Shown: positions 26,590-35,366 of the stretch, in pieces
Layout of the letters: every line of letters begins with the position of its first letter
How positions within the stretch are numbered: position 1 is the first letter of the stretch
Assembly (NCBI RefSeq): GCF_014196615.1
Contig: NZ_JACIDY010000005.1
Span: 124,001 to 188,000, forward strand
DNA: 64,000 bases
DNA from: Novosphingobium fluoreni
Lineage (GTDB): Bacteria > Pseudomonadota > Alphaproteobacteria > Sphingomonadales > Sphingomonadaceae
Direction of reading: 5' to 3'
The notes under the pieces: model-generated
Told to the model about the DNA's origin: nothing
Databases searched by the model: none
What the model saw: only the letters and a program-made list of their open reading frames with translations
Position numbers and translations under genes: made by a program

Positions 26590-27885
26590 ATGGAAGAGGC
26601 ACAGCGCAAGCATCGGCTCCGCAACATCCTGGGCGGATCGGCGGGCAACCTGGTCGAGTGGTACGACTGGTACACCTATTCGGCATTCACGCTCTATTTC
26701 GCGCCAATCTTCTTCCCGGCCGGAGATCGCACGCTGCAGTTGCTGAACACGGCGGCGGTCTTTGCAGTGGGCTTCGTGATGCGGCCGATCGGTGCCTGGG
26801 TGATGGGCATCTATGCCGATCGCAAGGGGCGCAAGGCGGGGCTGACCTTGTCAGTCACGCTGATGTGCACCGGATCGTTGATGATCGCGCTGACGCCCGG
26901 TTATGCCGCGATCGGCGTGTTCGCGCCCGCTGTCCTGATAATAGCGCGGATGCTCCAGGGGCTAAGCGTCGGCGGCGAGTACGGGGCGAGCGCTACGTAT
27001 CTGTCCGAGATGGCGGGGCGTGAGCGGCGCGGATTTTTCTCCAGCTTTCAATACGTCACGCTGATCTCCGGGCAGTTGCTGGCGCTGTTCGTGCTGCTGA
27101 TTCTCCAGACGCTGCTGCCGGAAGAAGCGCTGCGGGCCTGGGCCTGGCGCCTGCCGTTCGTGATCGGCGCAGGCCTTGCGGTCTTCGTGTTCTATCTGCG
27201 GCGACGGCTGGCGGAGACCGAGAGCTTCCAGAAGGCGCAGGCCGAGACGACGGGCGCAGCGGCTCCGGCATCCAGCGGTACGGCGCTGTTTCGCCAGCAT
27301 CCGCGGGAGGCCCTGCTGGTGATGGCGCTGACGGCCGGGGGCACGCTCGCCTTCTATGCCTACACCACGTACATGCAAAAGTTCCTGGTCAACACCAGCG
27401 GCTTCTCCAACGCCGAATCGACCCGCATCACGGCGGCGGCGCTGTTCGTCTTCATGCTATTGCAACCCGTGTTCGGTGCCTTATCAGACCGGATCGGCCG
27501 CAAGCCGGTGATGATCGGCTTTGGGATCGGCGGCGTGCTGCTGACGTACCCGATCTTCCGCCTGCTGGAGACGGTGCAGAGCGCGTTCGCCGCGTTTGGG
27601 CTGGTGCTGGCCGCGCTGGTGGTGGTGAGCGGCTATACCTCGATCAACGCCGTGGTGAAGGCGGAACTGTTTCCCGCGCACATCCGCGCGCTGGGCGTTG
27701 CCTTGCCCTATGCCATCGCCAACACGGTGTTCGGCGGGACGGCGGAATATGTCGCGCTATGGCTGAAGCTGCAGGAGATGGAGCGGGCGTTCTATTGGTA
27801 TGTCACCGCGATGATCGCCGTCTCGCTGATCGTGTATGTCCGGATGCGCGATACCCGGCGCGACAGCCTGATTCTGGAGGACTGA
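26590..27885 (+). CDS. MFS transporter, metabolite:H+ symporter family
   Basis: The 431-residue protein has 12 predicted hydrophobic segments and the MHS-family hallmarks. NLVEWYDWYTYSAF lies in helix 1. The loop 2-3 motif is GIYADRKGRKAGL, and RMLQGLSVGGEYGAS lies in helix 4. A second, weaker loop motif is seen in DRIGRKPVM. It resembles KgtP/ProP-type carriers for alpha-ketoglutarate, other dicarboxylates or compatible solutes. The exact substrate cannot be read from sequence. It appears to be transcribed alone. Confidence 0.9.
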   Translation: MEEAQRKHRLRNILGGSAGNLVEWYDWYTYSAFTLYFAPIFFPAGDRTLQLLNTAAVFAVGFVMRPIGAWVMGIYADRKGRKAGLTLSVTLMCTGSLMIALTPGYAAIGVFAPAVLIIARMLQGLSVGGEYGASATYLSEMAGRERRGFFSSFQYVTLISGQLLALFVLLILQTLLPEEALRAWAWRLPFVIGAGLAVFVFYLRRRLAETESFQKAQAETTGAAAPASSGTALFRQHPREALLVMALTAGGTLAFYAYTTYMQKFLVNTSGFSNAESTRITAAALFVFMLLQPVFGALSDRIGRKPVMIGFGIGGVLLTYPIFRLLETVQSAFAAFGLVLAALVVVSGYTSINAVVKAELFPAHIRALGVALPYAIANTVFGGTAEYVALWLKLQEMERAFYWYVTAMIAVSLIVYVRMRDTRRDSLILED

Positions 27886-27973
27886 CTCCGCCCCGCACGA
27901 CGCCCCGGGAAAACTCTGCCACCTGTGGCGCTTGCCAAGGGGCATCGCACGTTCTACAGGCACCCCCGCCCGC

Positions 27974-28049
27974 AGGAGTGTAGCTCAGTTGGTAGAGCAT
28001 CGGTCTCCAAAACCGAGGGCCGTGGGTTCGAGTCCCTCCACTCCTGCCA
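27974..28049 (+). tRNA. tRNA-Trp (anticodon CCA)
   Basis: This is a 76-base cloverleaf including an encoded CCA end. The acceptor stem is AGGAGTG/CACTCCT, with the D arm around TAGCTCAGTTGGTAGAGCA. The anticodon loop is in CGGTCTCCAAAACCG with CCA in the middle, and the T arm contains GGTTCGAGTCC. As in many bacteria, it lies upstream of secE-nusG, but here a membrane-protein gene separates them. Confidence 0.97.
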
Positions 28050-28077
28050 GGTATCTTTGCAAATAGCCCAGGCCCAC

Positions 28078-29574
28078 ATGCACGGTTCAACCCGCCCGAT
28101 CGGCGAAATGACGCAGACCGGCGGGGCTGGAACCACCAACTGGCGGCATGACGTCGGGCTGTGGCTGGGCATCATCCTGTCGATCGCCGCGACTTTGCCC
28201 GTGCTGGTGGCGTGGGCTCCGCAGATGACGGACTACCCTTCGCATTTGGCCGGGTACAAGATCATGCTGGACCACGGCATCGATCCCTTCCTGACGCGAT
28301 ATTACACCTTCCACTGGGAATGGACCGGCAACCTGGGCGCAGAGTTGCTGATGGTGCCGCTGGAGCCGCTGCTGGGCCTGGAAGGCGCGGGCAAGTTTAT
28401 CGCCTGGATCATTCCGCTGCTGACCGGCCTTTCCTTCCTGGCCGTCGCCTGGACCTTGCGCGGTCGCATCGGGGTGGGCGCGATCCTGGCGTTCACCACG
28501 ATCTGGTCGCCCGCGCTGCTGATGGGCTTTCTCAATTATTCGCTCAGCCTAGCGCTGGCGCTGTTCGCCTTCGCCGCCTGGATACGCTGGGAAAACTGGC
28601 GTTGGCGGCCCACCGCGATGGTGCCGATCAGCTTCGTGATCTGGTTATGCCATGTCTCCGGCTGGGGGATTCTGGGCATTCTGGTATTCGGCTACGAATG
28701 GAGCCGCTTCAAGAGCTGGCGCGCCTTCGTGGCCCCCTGGCCGCTGATCTTTCCGCTGTTTCCGATGCTGATCGGCGGCGGAGGTAGCTCCGGGCTCGGC
28801 TACGGTCGGCAGGTGCTGGAATACAAGTGGTCGATCCTGTATCGGGCGCTGCGCAGTAACGTGGAATGGTTCGATCTGGCGACGATCTCGGTCGTGGTCG
28901 CGCTGCTCGCAGTCGCTGGTATCACGCGCCGTATCGACGGTAGGCTGGGCTGGGCGGCGCTGATCCTGCTGATCCTCACGCTCGTCGTGCCGCGGCACAT
29001 CTTCGGCGGCGACTATGCCGATTATCGTTTGAGCACGGCCGCGCTGCTGGTGGCCTGCCTGGCGATCAACTGGCCCGCGCCTCGTTGGGGCCTGACTATG
29101 GTGGCGGGGCTGTTCGTCGTCCGCCTCGGCTTCACCACCGCGCAATGGTACGAGGATGGCCGCACCTCGAAGGCGATGATGGAGGCGATGGCCTATGTGC
29201 CGCAAGGCGCCAAGGTCGCCACGGCGGTTGCCATTCCACGCCGACAGTGGGAATTCGGCAGCTTCGAGCATCTCGGCAGCTATGCGGTGGTGCGCAAGAG
29301 CGCGATGGAAAATTCCAATTTCGCGCTGCCCGGCGTTCACCTGCTCAGCATGGCGCAGCCCGGTTACAAGCGCTTTGCCGACCCCAGCCAGCGTATCCTG
29401 TATGCGCCTTGGCAGAAGATCGATCTGCGTCGATTCAAGGCCGCTAAGAAGGCTGAATACCTCTGGTATATCGGTACGGTACATCCCGTGTCGCTGCCCG
29501 ATGGCGCGGAGATCCTGTTCAGCACGCCTAACTCGTTCCTGGCGCGGCTTGCAAATCCCGCCAAGTCTAGCTAG
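28078..29574 (+). CDS. Polytopic membrane protein, GT-C glycosyltransferase-like
   Basis: The 498-residue protein has about ten hydrophobic segments from residue 25 to 360 and a soluble C-terminal third. The first loop contains MTDYPSHLAGYKIM. A short acidic motif with a histidine at this position is typical of GT-C-fold membrane glycosyltransferases that use lipid-linked sugars. This is a suggestion, not an identification. The frame opens upstream inside tRNA-Trp, so the start must be later. The ATG at 28,078 is given, and 28,108 is equally possible. It sits between tRNA-Trp and secE, an unusual place for such a gene. Confidence 0.72.
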   Translation: MHGSTRPIGEMTQTGGAGTTNWRHDVGLWLGIILSIAATLPVLVAWAPQMTDYPSHLAGYKIMLDHGIDPFLTRYYTFHWEWTGNLGAELLMVPLEPLLGLEGAGKFIAWIIPLLTGLSFLAVAWTLRGRIGVGAILAFTTIWSPALLMGFLNYSLSLALALFAFAAWIRWENWRWRPTAMVPISFVIWLCHVSGWGILGILVFGYEWSRFKSWRAFVAPWPLIFPLFPMLIGGGGSSGLGYGRQVLEYKWSILYRALRSNVEWFDLATISVVVALLAVAGITRRIDGRLGWAALILLILTLVVPRHIFGGDYADYRLSTAALLVACLAINWPAPRWGLTMVAGLFVVRLGFTTAQWYEDGRTSKAMMEAMAYVPQGAKVATAVAIPRRQWEFGSFEHLGSYAVVRKSAMENSNFALPGVHLLSMAQPGYKRFADPSQRILYAPWQKIDLRRFKAAKKAEYLWYIGTVHPVSLPDGAEILFSTPNSFLARLANPAKSS

Positions 29575-29689
29575 ATCGCCTTCCTCTTCCGACAGGAAAA
29601 AGCTCGCTGCCCCTCCCGGCCTTAGCCGGGGCGGCGATGAGCCTTAGGCGGAAGGCAGGTAACACCGCAGAATTGCGGCCAGGCAAGAG

Positions 29690-29893
29690 ATGGCGAGAAT
29701 GGCAAAGACCAGCCCGAGCGAGTTCATCCGGCAAGTGCGTGCCGAAGCGTCCAAGATCTACTGGCCTTCGCGCCAGGAGACGGTGACCACCGGTATCTTC
29801 GTCGGCATCATGACCGTTTTTCTCGCCGTGTTCTTCCTGGGCATCGACACGCTGTTCGGCATGTTCGTGCGCTGGCTGCTGTCGCTGATCTGA
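29690..29893 (+). CDS. secE: Preprotein translocase subunit SecE
   Basis: This is a 67-residue protein with the SecE signature. The amphipathic segment FIRQVRAEASKIYWPSRQET is followed by a single transmembrane helix (TGIFVGIMTVFLAVFFLGID). SecE is the clamp subunit of the SecYEG channel. Starts at 29,690 and 29,699 are both possible, and the latter yields MAKTSPSEF, a common SecE beginning. nusG follows 31 bases later, the conserved secE-nusG pair. Confidence 0.94.
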   Translation: MARMAKTSPSEFIRQVRAEASKIYWPSRQETVTTGIFVGIMTVFLAVFFLGIDTLFGMFVRWLLSLI

Positions 29894-29924
29894 TCCCATC
29901 CAAGTTTCGCGCAAGAGAGACCTC

Positions 29925-30461
29925 ATGGCCCGCTGGTACATCATTCACGCCTATTCCGGCTTCGAGAGCAAGGTTAAGGAAGCCATCCTTTCCGAAGCTG
30001 AGCGTATGGGCCTGTCCCACTACGTCGAGGACGTGCAGGTTCCTTCGGAAACCGTCACCGAGGTGAAGCGCGGCAAGAAGGTTCAGACTGAGCGCAAGAC
30101 GATGCCGGGCTATGTGCTCGCCAAGCTTTCGCTCAGCGATGACGTGTACCACCTCGTCAAGAACACACCCAAGGTCACCGGCTTTTTGGGCACCAATGGC
30201 AAGCCGCAGCCGATCAGCGAAACCGAGGCCTCACGGTACTTCGGCGCGGCCGAGGCCGCCGCTGCCGCACCGCGCAAGACCATCAACATCGATTATGAGA
30301 TCGGTGATTCGGTCAAGGTGCTGGACGGCCCCTTCGCCACCTTCAACGGCGTGGTCGAGGAGCTGGATTTCGACAAAAACCGCGTCAAGGTCTCTGTCTC
30401 CATCTTCGGTCGCGCAACGCCGGTGGAACTGGATTTCGAGCAGGTCGAACTCTCAAAGTAA
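29925..30461 (+). CDS. nusG: Transcription termination/antitermination protein NusG
   Basis: The 178-residue protein has the NGN domain ([19 protein letters not shown] at the start, [12 protein letters not shown] in the middle). A C-terminal KOW domain includes [21 protein letters not shown]. NusG couples RNA polymerase to ribosomes and Rho. A strong terminator follows the stop, and then an antisense acyltransferase gene. The usual read-through from nusG to rplK therefore looks broken here. Confidence 0.96.
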   Translation: MARWYIIHAYSGFESKVKEAILSEAERMGLSHYVEDVQVPSETVTEVKRGKKVQTERKTMPGYVLAKLSLSDDVYHLVKNTPKVTGFLGTNGKPQPISETEASRYFGAAEAAAAAPRKTINIDYEIGDSVKVLDGPFATFNGVVEELDFDKNRVKVSVSIFGRATPVELDFEQVELSK

Positions 30462-30485
30462 CACCGGCAAAGGCCGGATTTTCAG

Positions 30486-30516
30486 AGGGCGGGGGCTTCG
30501 GCTTTCCCGCCCTTTT
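30486..30516 (+). terminator. Rho-independent terminator after nusG
   Basis: AGGGCGGG (30,486-30,493) pairs with CCCGCCCT (30,506-30,513) around a 12-base loop containing CTTCGG, followed by a short T run. It ends the secE-nusG transcript. Confidence 0.8.
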
Positions 30517-30526
30517 CCTATGTCCG

Positions 30527-31582
30527 TCAAGCGTGACAGACCACCAGTGTGGGCACCCGGTGCTTCATCCGATGCGCGATCCTGCGGCCCAGCTCGATGC
30601 CGTTACGCTCAACGAAGCGATAGGTTAGGCTTGCCAGGATCAGCGTGATGCACACCGCCAGAGGCACTTGCCACGCCAAAGGGGCAACGCTGCGAACCGC
30701 ATCGTACGTCGGCCCGTGGATCAGATAGAAAGAGTAGCTGATCGCCCCCAGATACGCCGTCACCGGGTTGCTCAGCAGCGAACTGGCACGAAGGCGAGGG
30801 GTCAGGATCACGGTCAGGAACAGCGCGGAAGAGAACAGCCACGGGTAGATCGCCTGCGCATAGCCGACGATGGCATGGCTGTGCAGTTTGAAGGCGAAGT
30901 AGAACGAAGGCACCAGCAGCGCCACGAACACCGCCACGCTCAACAGGAAGTCCCGCAGGCGCAGGCTTCCATCCGTCATCAGGAAGGCCTTGTAGCCGAT
31001 CACGGCGGCGTAAATCATGAAGATGCGGCCCGCTGGAACGCGAATGCCGGTGATCATCGTCACCGCCAGCGCCAGCACGGCCACTGCCGCGATCGCCAGT
31101 TCTAGCCGTTTCGCAACGTCGGTACGACAGGTGGTGACGAACAGCGCGAACAGGCCGTACCACATGAATTCCAGCGGCAAGGTCCACGCGGCACCGATGA
31201 TCGGTCGCTCACCGACATATTCGGACAGCAGCAGCACAGCAGCCAGCCACTTCTCCCCGTCGAACTCCGGACGGGTGGCAAAGCCCACGCCGGTGATCTG
31301 GTAAAAGGCGAAAGGCACCAGGCACACCAGGTAAAGCGGATAAATTCGGCTGATGCGCCGCACCGCGAAATCGATCGGATTGAAGCCGCGAGAGACCGAA
31401 AACGGGATTATGAAGCCGCTGACGAAAAAGAACAGCGCCACGCCCGCGACGCCTGGCTGCAACGTGCGGACCAGTTGTGTCATGAAGCTGGTGCGATGCT
31501 CGAAATAGTGCTGCAGCATCACCATGGCGGCTGCGATGAAGCGCAGTCCATCGATGAAGGTAATGCGATTGGCGGTGCTCAA
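30527..31582 (-). CDS. Acyltransferase 3 family membrane protein (OafA/YrhL-like)
   Basis: The 351-residue protein has about ten hydrophobic helices and the acyltransferase-3 pattern. ITFIDGLRFIAAAMVMLQHYFEH contains the conserved histidine in helix 1. GVALFFFVSGFIIP follows, then an arginine-rich RRISRIYPLYLV. Members O-acetylate or otherwise acylate surface polysaccharides. The start is uncertain. A TTG at 31,582 with GGGGA about 7 bases upstream places the first helix near the N-terminus, whereas the longer frame (to 31,738) adds a non-conserved, shadow-like leader. It lies antisense between nusG and rplK, splitting a normally conserved ribosomal cluster. Confidence 0.85.
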   Translation of the reverse strand: MSTANRITFIDGLRFIAAAMVMLQHYFEHRTSFMTQLVRTLQPGVAGVALFFFVSGFIIPFSVSRGFNPIDFAVRRISRIYPLYLVCLVPFAFYQITGVGFATRPEFDGEKWLAAVLLLSEYVGERPIIGAAWTLPLEFMWYGLFALFVTTCRTDVAKRLELAIAAVAVLALAVTMITGIRVPAGRIFMIYAAVIGYKAFLMTDGSLRLRDFLLSVAVFVALLVPSFYFAFKLHSHAIVGYAQAIYPWLFSSALFLTVILTPRLRASSLLSNPVTAYLGAISYSFYLIHGPTYDAVRSVAPLAWQVPLAVCITLILASLTYRFVERNGIELGRRIAHRMKHRVPTLVVCHA

Positions 31583-31774
31583 GCCGATGTCCCCGATGTG
31601 CCGTGCGGCCCCGGATCGAGGCTGTAGATCGGGCGATCCACCTGCCCAAGGCGGGATTGATCCGCCACGGAGGCAAGCTAGATCAAGCGCTGCACGGCGT
31701 CCTTGTGCTTTTGCGGCGCTGCCGCTATGCGCCGCCACTTCGCGGGCGCGTTGCGCTTGCGGATTCGTGCGGGA

Positions 31775-31792
31775 GGAAGGGCGTGCCCTTCC
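31775..31792 (+). other. Hairpin in the rplK leader
   Basis: GGAAGGGC and GCCCTTCC form a perfect 8-bp stem with a two-base loop, 63 bases before rplK. There is no T run. It lies where an L1-responsive control structure of the L11 operon would be expected, but I cannot confirm the L1-binding motif by eye. Confidence 0.4.
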
Positions 31793-31854
31793 GTTTGACC
31801 GCTTAACATGAGCCTGCGCGCAAGCCTGGGCGACAGTGTGAAAGGAGGCCCCTT

Positions 31855-32286
31855 GTGGCCAAGAAAATCAACGGTTACATTAAGCTGCAGGTTGCAGCCG
31901 GTGCCGCCAACCCCTCGCCGCCAATCGGTCCGGCTCTCGGTCAGCGCGGCGTGAACATCATGGAATTCTGCAAGGCGTTCAACGCGTCGACGCAGGATCT
32001 CGAAAAGGGGATGCCGATCCCCACGATCATCACCGTTTACTCTGACCGCAGCTTCACCTTTGTCACGAAAACCCCCCCGGCCTCGTTCCTGATCAAGAAG
32101 GCCGCTGGCCTCAAGTCCGGCTCGAAGACCCCGGGCAAGGCTTCGGCCGGCACGATCAAGCGTTCGCAGCTGGCAGAGATCGCCCAGACCAAGATGGCTG
32201 ATCTTAACGCAAACGATATCGACCAGGCGACCAGGATCATCGAGGGCTCCGCGCGCTCGATGGGCCTTGAAGTGGTGGAGGGCTGA
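31855..32286 (+). CDS. rplK: 50S ribosomal protein L11
   Basis: The 143-residue protein is full-length L11: [35 protein letters not shown] at the N-terminus (quoted in part), and the C-terminal rRNA-binding domain with [21 protein letters not shown]. The start is a GTG with AAAGGAGG 7 bases upstream. rplA follows 4 bases after the stop. The expected rplJ-rplL genes do not follow rplA in this window. Confidence 0.97.
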   Translation: MAKKINGYIKLQVAAGAANPSPPIGPALGQRGVNIMEFCKAFNASTQDLEKGMPIPTIITVYSDRSFTFVTKTPPASFLIKKAAGLKSGSKTPGKASAGTIKRSQLAEIAQTKMADLNANDIDQATRIIEGSARSMGLEVVEG

Positions 32287-32290
32287 TCTG

Positions 32291-32992
32291 ATGGCTAAGC
32301 AGACCAAGAAGGCAAAGGCTCTGGCCACCAAGCTGGGCGACAACCAGGCGCTTTACCCCGTGGCCGACGCCATCACGCTGTTGCGTGATCTGGGCACCGC
32401 GAAGTTCGACCAGACCATCGAAGTCGCGATGAACCTGGGCGTCGATCCCCGCCACGCCGACCAGATGGTTCGTGGCATGGTGTCGCTGCCGTCGGGCACC
32501 GGCAAGACCGTGCGCGTCGCCGTGTTCGCCAAGGGTGACAAGGCCGCCGAAGCTCTGGCCGCAGGTGCCGATAAGGTTGGCGCCGAGGACCTGATGGAAG
32601 ACATGCAGGCCGGCAACCTCGACTACGATCGCGTCATCGCCACGCCGGACATGATGGGCGTCGTCGGTCGCCTGGGTAAGCTGCTGGGTCCCAAGGGCCT
32701 GATGCCGAACCCGAAGCTGGGCACCGTTACCCCGAACGTCACCCAGGCGGTGACGGACGCCAAGGGCGGCCAGATCGAGTTCCGCGTTGAGAAGCAGGGC
32801 ATCATCCACGCCGGTATCGGCAAGATGTCGTTCTCGGATGCCGATCTCAAGACCAACTTCGATGCGTTCGTGGACGCTATCGTCAAGGCGAAGCCTTCGG
32901 GTTCCAAGGGCAAGTACGTGAAGAAGATCACGCTCTCGTCCTCGATGGGTCCGGGCCTCAAGATCGATACCTCGGAAGTGGTTGGCGCATAA
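32291..32992 (+). CDS. rplA: 50S ribosomal protein L1
   Basis: The 233-residue protein matches L1: [23 protein letters not shown] segment (here [19 protein letters not shown]), [17 protein letters not shown], and the central [20 protein letters not shown]1 binds 23S rRNA at the E-site stalk and classically represses translation of its own operon. The ATG at 32,291 follows the rplK stop closely, and the upstream extension of the frame lies inside rplK. A terminator follows about 20 bases after the stop. Confidence 0.97.
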   Translation: MAKQTKKAKALATKLGDNQALYPVADAITLLRDLGTAKFDQTIEVAMNLGVDPRHADQMVRGMVSLPSGTGKTVRVAVFAKGDKAAEALAAGADKVGAEDLMEDMQAGNLDYDRVIATPDMMGVVGRLGKLLGPKGLMPNPKLGTVTPNVTQAVTDAKGGQIEFRVEKQGIIHAGIGKMSFSDADLKTNFDAFVDAIVKAKPSGSKGKYVKKITLSSSMGPGLKIDTSEVVGA

Positions 32993-33013
32993 GCCACTGT
33001 CTTTTGAAGTGCG

Positions 33014-33045
33014 AAAAGCCGGCGGGGGAACCTCGTCGGCTTTTT
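33014..33045 (+). terminator. Rho-independent terminator after rplA
   Basis: AAAAGCCGGCG pairs with CGTCGGCTTTT around a GGGGAACCT loop, with one internal mismatch, and ends in TTTTT. It closes the rplK-rplA transcript. Confidence 0.8.
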
Positions 33046-33179
33046 CGTTCCCAAGGTGACTATGTAAAATAATCAGTTCGTCGCACATATGCGCCGCATC
33101 GGCGCGTGTTGCCTTTCGTGCGCGATGAATGCCGATCGTGGGACTCCCGAAAGCCGAAAAATCCATTACGTTCAACGCT

Positions 33180-33863
33180 ATGCTCGAAAACTTGAAGATG
33201 GGTAGGCGCGGCGTCCTGGTTTCTGCGGCGACGATGGCCGTGGGTGCGATCGGTGGGTGTTCGCAGCGGATGCTGTCGGTCGCGCCGCCTCCTCCTGCTC
33301 CCCGTCAAACAGCCGTGGCCCACGCCCCGATGGCCTCGGTGCCTGCCGCCCCGAAGCCGGAACCGGAAATCGTTCGCGAAGCCTTGGCCGCACTCGACCG
33401 GCACAAGCGCATGGTAGCGCACCGTGATCGCATCGCGATCGTTGATTTTTCCGTGCCCTCCTCGGTGCCGCGTATGAAGCTGCTCGATATCGAATCGGGC
33501 AAGGAGCACGATTTTCTGGTGGCTCATGGGTCCGGCTCTGATCCGGGCCACACGGGATTTTTGCAGCGTTTCTCAAACATCCCCGATTCGAATGCCTCCA
33601 GCCAAGGCGCGTTCGTTACGGCGGATTATTATATCGGCAAGCACGGCCGATCGCAGCGCCTGCTCGGCCTTGATCCGACGAACAGCAATGCGTTGGAACG
33701 CGCCATCGTCGTGCATGGGGCGTGGTATGCCAACGCAGACATGATCCCGGCGCATGGCAAGCTAGGTCGAAGCCAGGGCTGTTTCGCCGTGGGTGAGCGG
33801 GAACTGGCGAAATTGTTCGATCAGCTGGGGCCGGGCCGGATGATTTACTCCGCCAAGGTCTGA
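33180..33863 (+). CDS. Murein L,D-transpeptidase catalytic domain protein, lipoprotein-like
   Basis: The 227-residue protein starts with a signal containing twin arginines and a lipobox-like cysteine (MGRRGVLVSAATMAVGAIGGC). It continues with a Pro/Ala-rich linker and then a YkuD_2-type domain. The domain has IVDFSVPSSVPRMKLLDI, AIVVHGAWYA and the catalytic stretch RSQGCFAV, with its cysteine. Such periplasmic proteins are related to L,D-transpeptidases that remodel peptidoglycan. The ATG at 33,180 puts the signal at the N-terminus, and an in-frame ATG at 33,129 would add 17 residues. Confidence 0.85.
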   Translation: MLENLKMGRRGVLVSAATMAVGAIGGCSQRMLSVAPPPPAPRQTAVAHAPMASVPAAPKPEPEIVREALAALDRHKRMVAHRDRIAIVDFSVPSSVPRMKLLDIESGKEHDFLVAHGSGSDPGHTGFLQRFSNIPDSNASSQGAFVTADYYIGKHGRSQRLLGLDPTNSNALERAIVVHGAWYANADMIPAHGKLGRSQGCFAVGERELAKLFDQLGPGRMIYSAKV

Positions 33864-34345
33864 CCAGCTTTCAAGTTGGCCGCGGTATAGCACTCGATCA
33901 CATAGGCTAAGGGCGTGCCACCGGGCAGGTCCAGCCGCGCCCGGTGCGTGGAGATAGTCCGAGCGGGACAAGGCGAAACACGCCCCGCCTGTGTCGCCAG
34001 CGCGAGCCGGCGGAAGCCGAGAGGGGCGACCACCTTCCCGAACGGCGTGTCCGTATCTTGCAGAGCCGCGCGCATGGCCGGGGTAAGACGCGCAGGATCA
34101 TACCAGTTCCACGCGATCGATAGCGGAATGGCCCCGCAGGACAGGCGCACCTTGCGCGAGCCGATGAGCTGTTGAGGCTTCAGCCCCAAAGCCCGGCGCA
34201 CAAATCTTGGTGTTGTGCCGGTTGTCATCGGCAAGCGCTCGGCAGTAACTCGGGCCGGATTGGCGATATGGCGGGCATCGCACCAATTTTCCAACGCGCG
34301 GGTGGCGCTGGCATCGCGGGCCAGGGTAGCTTCGAACGCTGACAA
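33845..34345 (-). CDS. Hypothetical exported protein, chorismate-lyase-like fold suspected
   Basis: The 166-residue frame contains VRLSCGAIPLSIAWNWYDPARLTPAMRAAL, DTDTPFGKVVAPLGF and YVIECYTAANL (each partly quoted). This layout is reminiscent of the UbiC/DUF98 chorismate-lyase-like fold, but I am not certain. No ATG or GTG is available at the front. A TTG at 34,345 is given. In-frame codons upstream to a CTG at 34,387 encode a hydrophobic leader (LLVALALASSAPASLSA) that looks like a signal peptide, so CTG may be the true start. The 3' end overlaps the L,D-transpeptidase gene by 19 bases. Confidence 0.6.
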   Translation of the reverse strand: MSAFEATLARDASATRALENWCDARHIANPARVTAERLPMTTGTTPRFVRRALGLKPQQLIGSRKVRLSCGAIPLSIAWNWYDPARLTPAMRAALQDTDTPFGKVVAPLGFRRLALATQAGRVSPCPARTISTHRARLDLPGGTPLAYVIECYTAANLKAGQTLAE

Positions 34346-34388
34346 GCTGGCGGGTGCGCTTGAGGCCAGCGCGAGGGCGACGAGCAGG

Positions 34389-35150
34389 CTAGATGCCCCC
34401 CATCGTCACCGGCTTATCCATATCGGCCAACCCGGCAGCGAGCGCGCGCGTGCAGGCGGCCAGTTCTTCCGCATCGATTGAGCGAATGACGAAATTGGCC
34501 CCTGTCTTGCCATCGCGCCAGAACGGGTAGCTGCCGATCTGACAGCTGGCGTGCGCCTTTTCGGTTTCACGCAACAAGTCCGCCACGGCGCTTTCGGCAA
34601 CCCAACACCCAAGCGTCTCGCTCAACAAGGCAGCGCCGCCTTCCAGCTGGCCGCTTAGGGCGTCCAGCATCCCGGCGGTGATCTGGGGCACGCCCGCCAT
34701 GATGAACAGGTTGTCGTACCGAATGCCGGGCGCGCCGGTGTAGCGGTTGGGAATAAGCGTGGCGCCTTCCGGTACGCGGGCCATGCGCAGCCGCGCCTCA
34801 GTCACGCCGCCGCGCGTTTCGTAGTGCCGTTCCAGGATTTCCCGCGCTTCGGGATGCACGACGACCGGAACACCCAACGCCTCGGCAATGGCATCGACGG
34901 TGATGTCATCATGCGTCGGCCCGATGCCGCCGGTGGTGAAGACATAGTCGTTGCGGGCGCGCAGGGCCGTCACCGCCTCAACGATCGCTTCGGTCACATC
35001 GGCAACGACGCGCGCTTCGACCAGGCGGATGTTCTGCACGCCCAGCCAACTGGCGATTTGCGCGATGTTCTTGTCATGGGTCCGGCCGGACAGGATCTCG
35101 TCACCGATGACGATCAGCGCGGCGGTGTAGATGCGAGACGAATCAGCCAT
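34389..35150 (-). CDS. CinA-like molybdopterin-binding domain protein
   Basis: The 253-residue protein is the N-terminal (COG1058) part of CinA, without the C-terminal nicotinamide-nucleotide amidase domain. It has AALIVIGDEILSGRTHDKN near the start and FTTGGIGPTHDDITVDAIAEALG, the MoCF-like signature. Stand-alone COG1058 proteins have been linked to ADP-ribose or nucleotide pyrophosphatase activity. The real role here is unknown. It stops one base before the putative CTG start of the next leftward gene. Confidence 0.88.
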   Translation of the reverse strand: MADSSRIYTAALIVIGDEILSGRTHDKNIAQIASWLGVQNIRLVEARVVADVTEAIVEAVTALRARNDYVFTTGGIGPTHDDITVDAIAEALGVPVVVHPEAREILERHYETRGGVTEARLRMARVPEGATLIPNRYTGAPGIRYDNLFIMAGVPQITAGMLDALSGQLEGGAALLSETLGCWVAESAVADLLRETEKAHASCQIGSYPFWRDGKTGANFVIRSIDAEELAACTRALAAGLADMDKPVTMGGI

Positions 35151-35235
35151 GGCCGATGCCTAGGACAAATGTGGTGAGCGTACTAGCGGGACGGACGCAG
35201 GGGCAAAGGCCCTAAGTGCCATTGCCGCAACGCAC

Positions 35236-35265
35236 AAAAAAAGGGCCGGTCCGAAGACCAGCCCC
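35236..35265 (-). terminator. Rho-independent terminator after rimO
   Basis: Reading leftward, GGGCTGGTC-TTCG-GACCGGCCC is followed by seven T residues. It lies about 100 bases downstream of the rimO stop and upstream of the CinA-like gene. Confidence 0.85.
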
Positions 35266-35366
35266 ATGAAGTTTTAGGAGAGGATGCCTGAAAGGCCTGC
35301 TCTATATGCGGCGAATCGGATCATGCTGCAAGTGCGAAAAGGCAATTCACGATTGCAAATTTTGCA

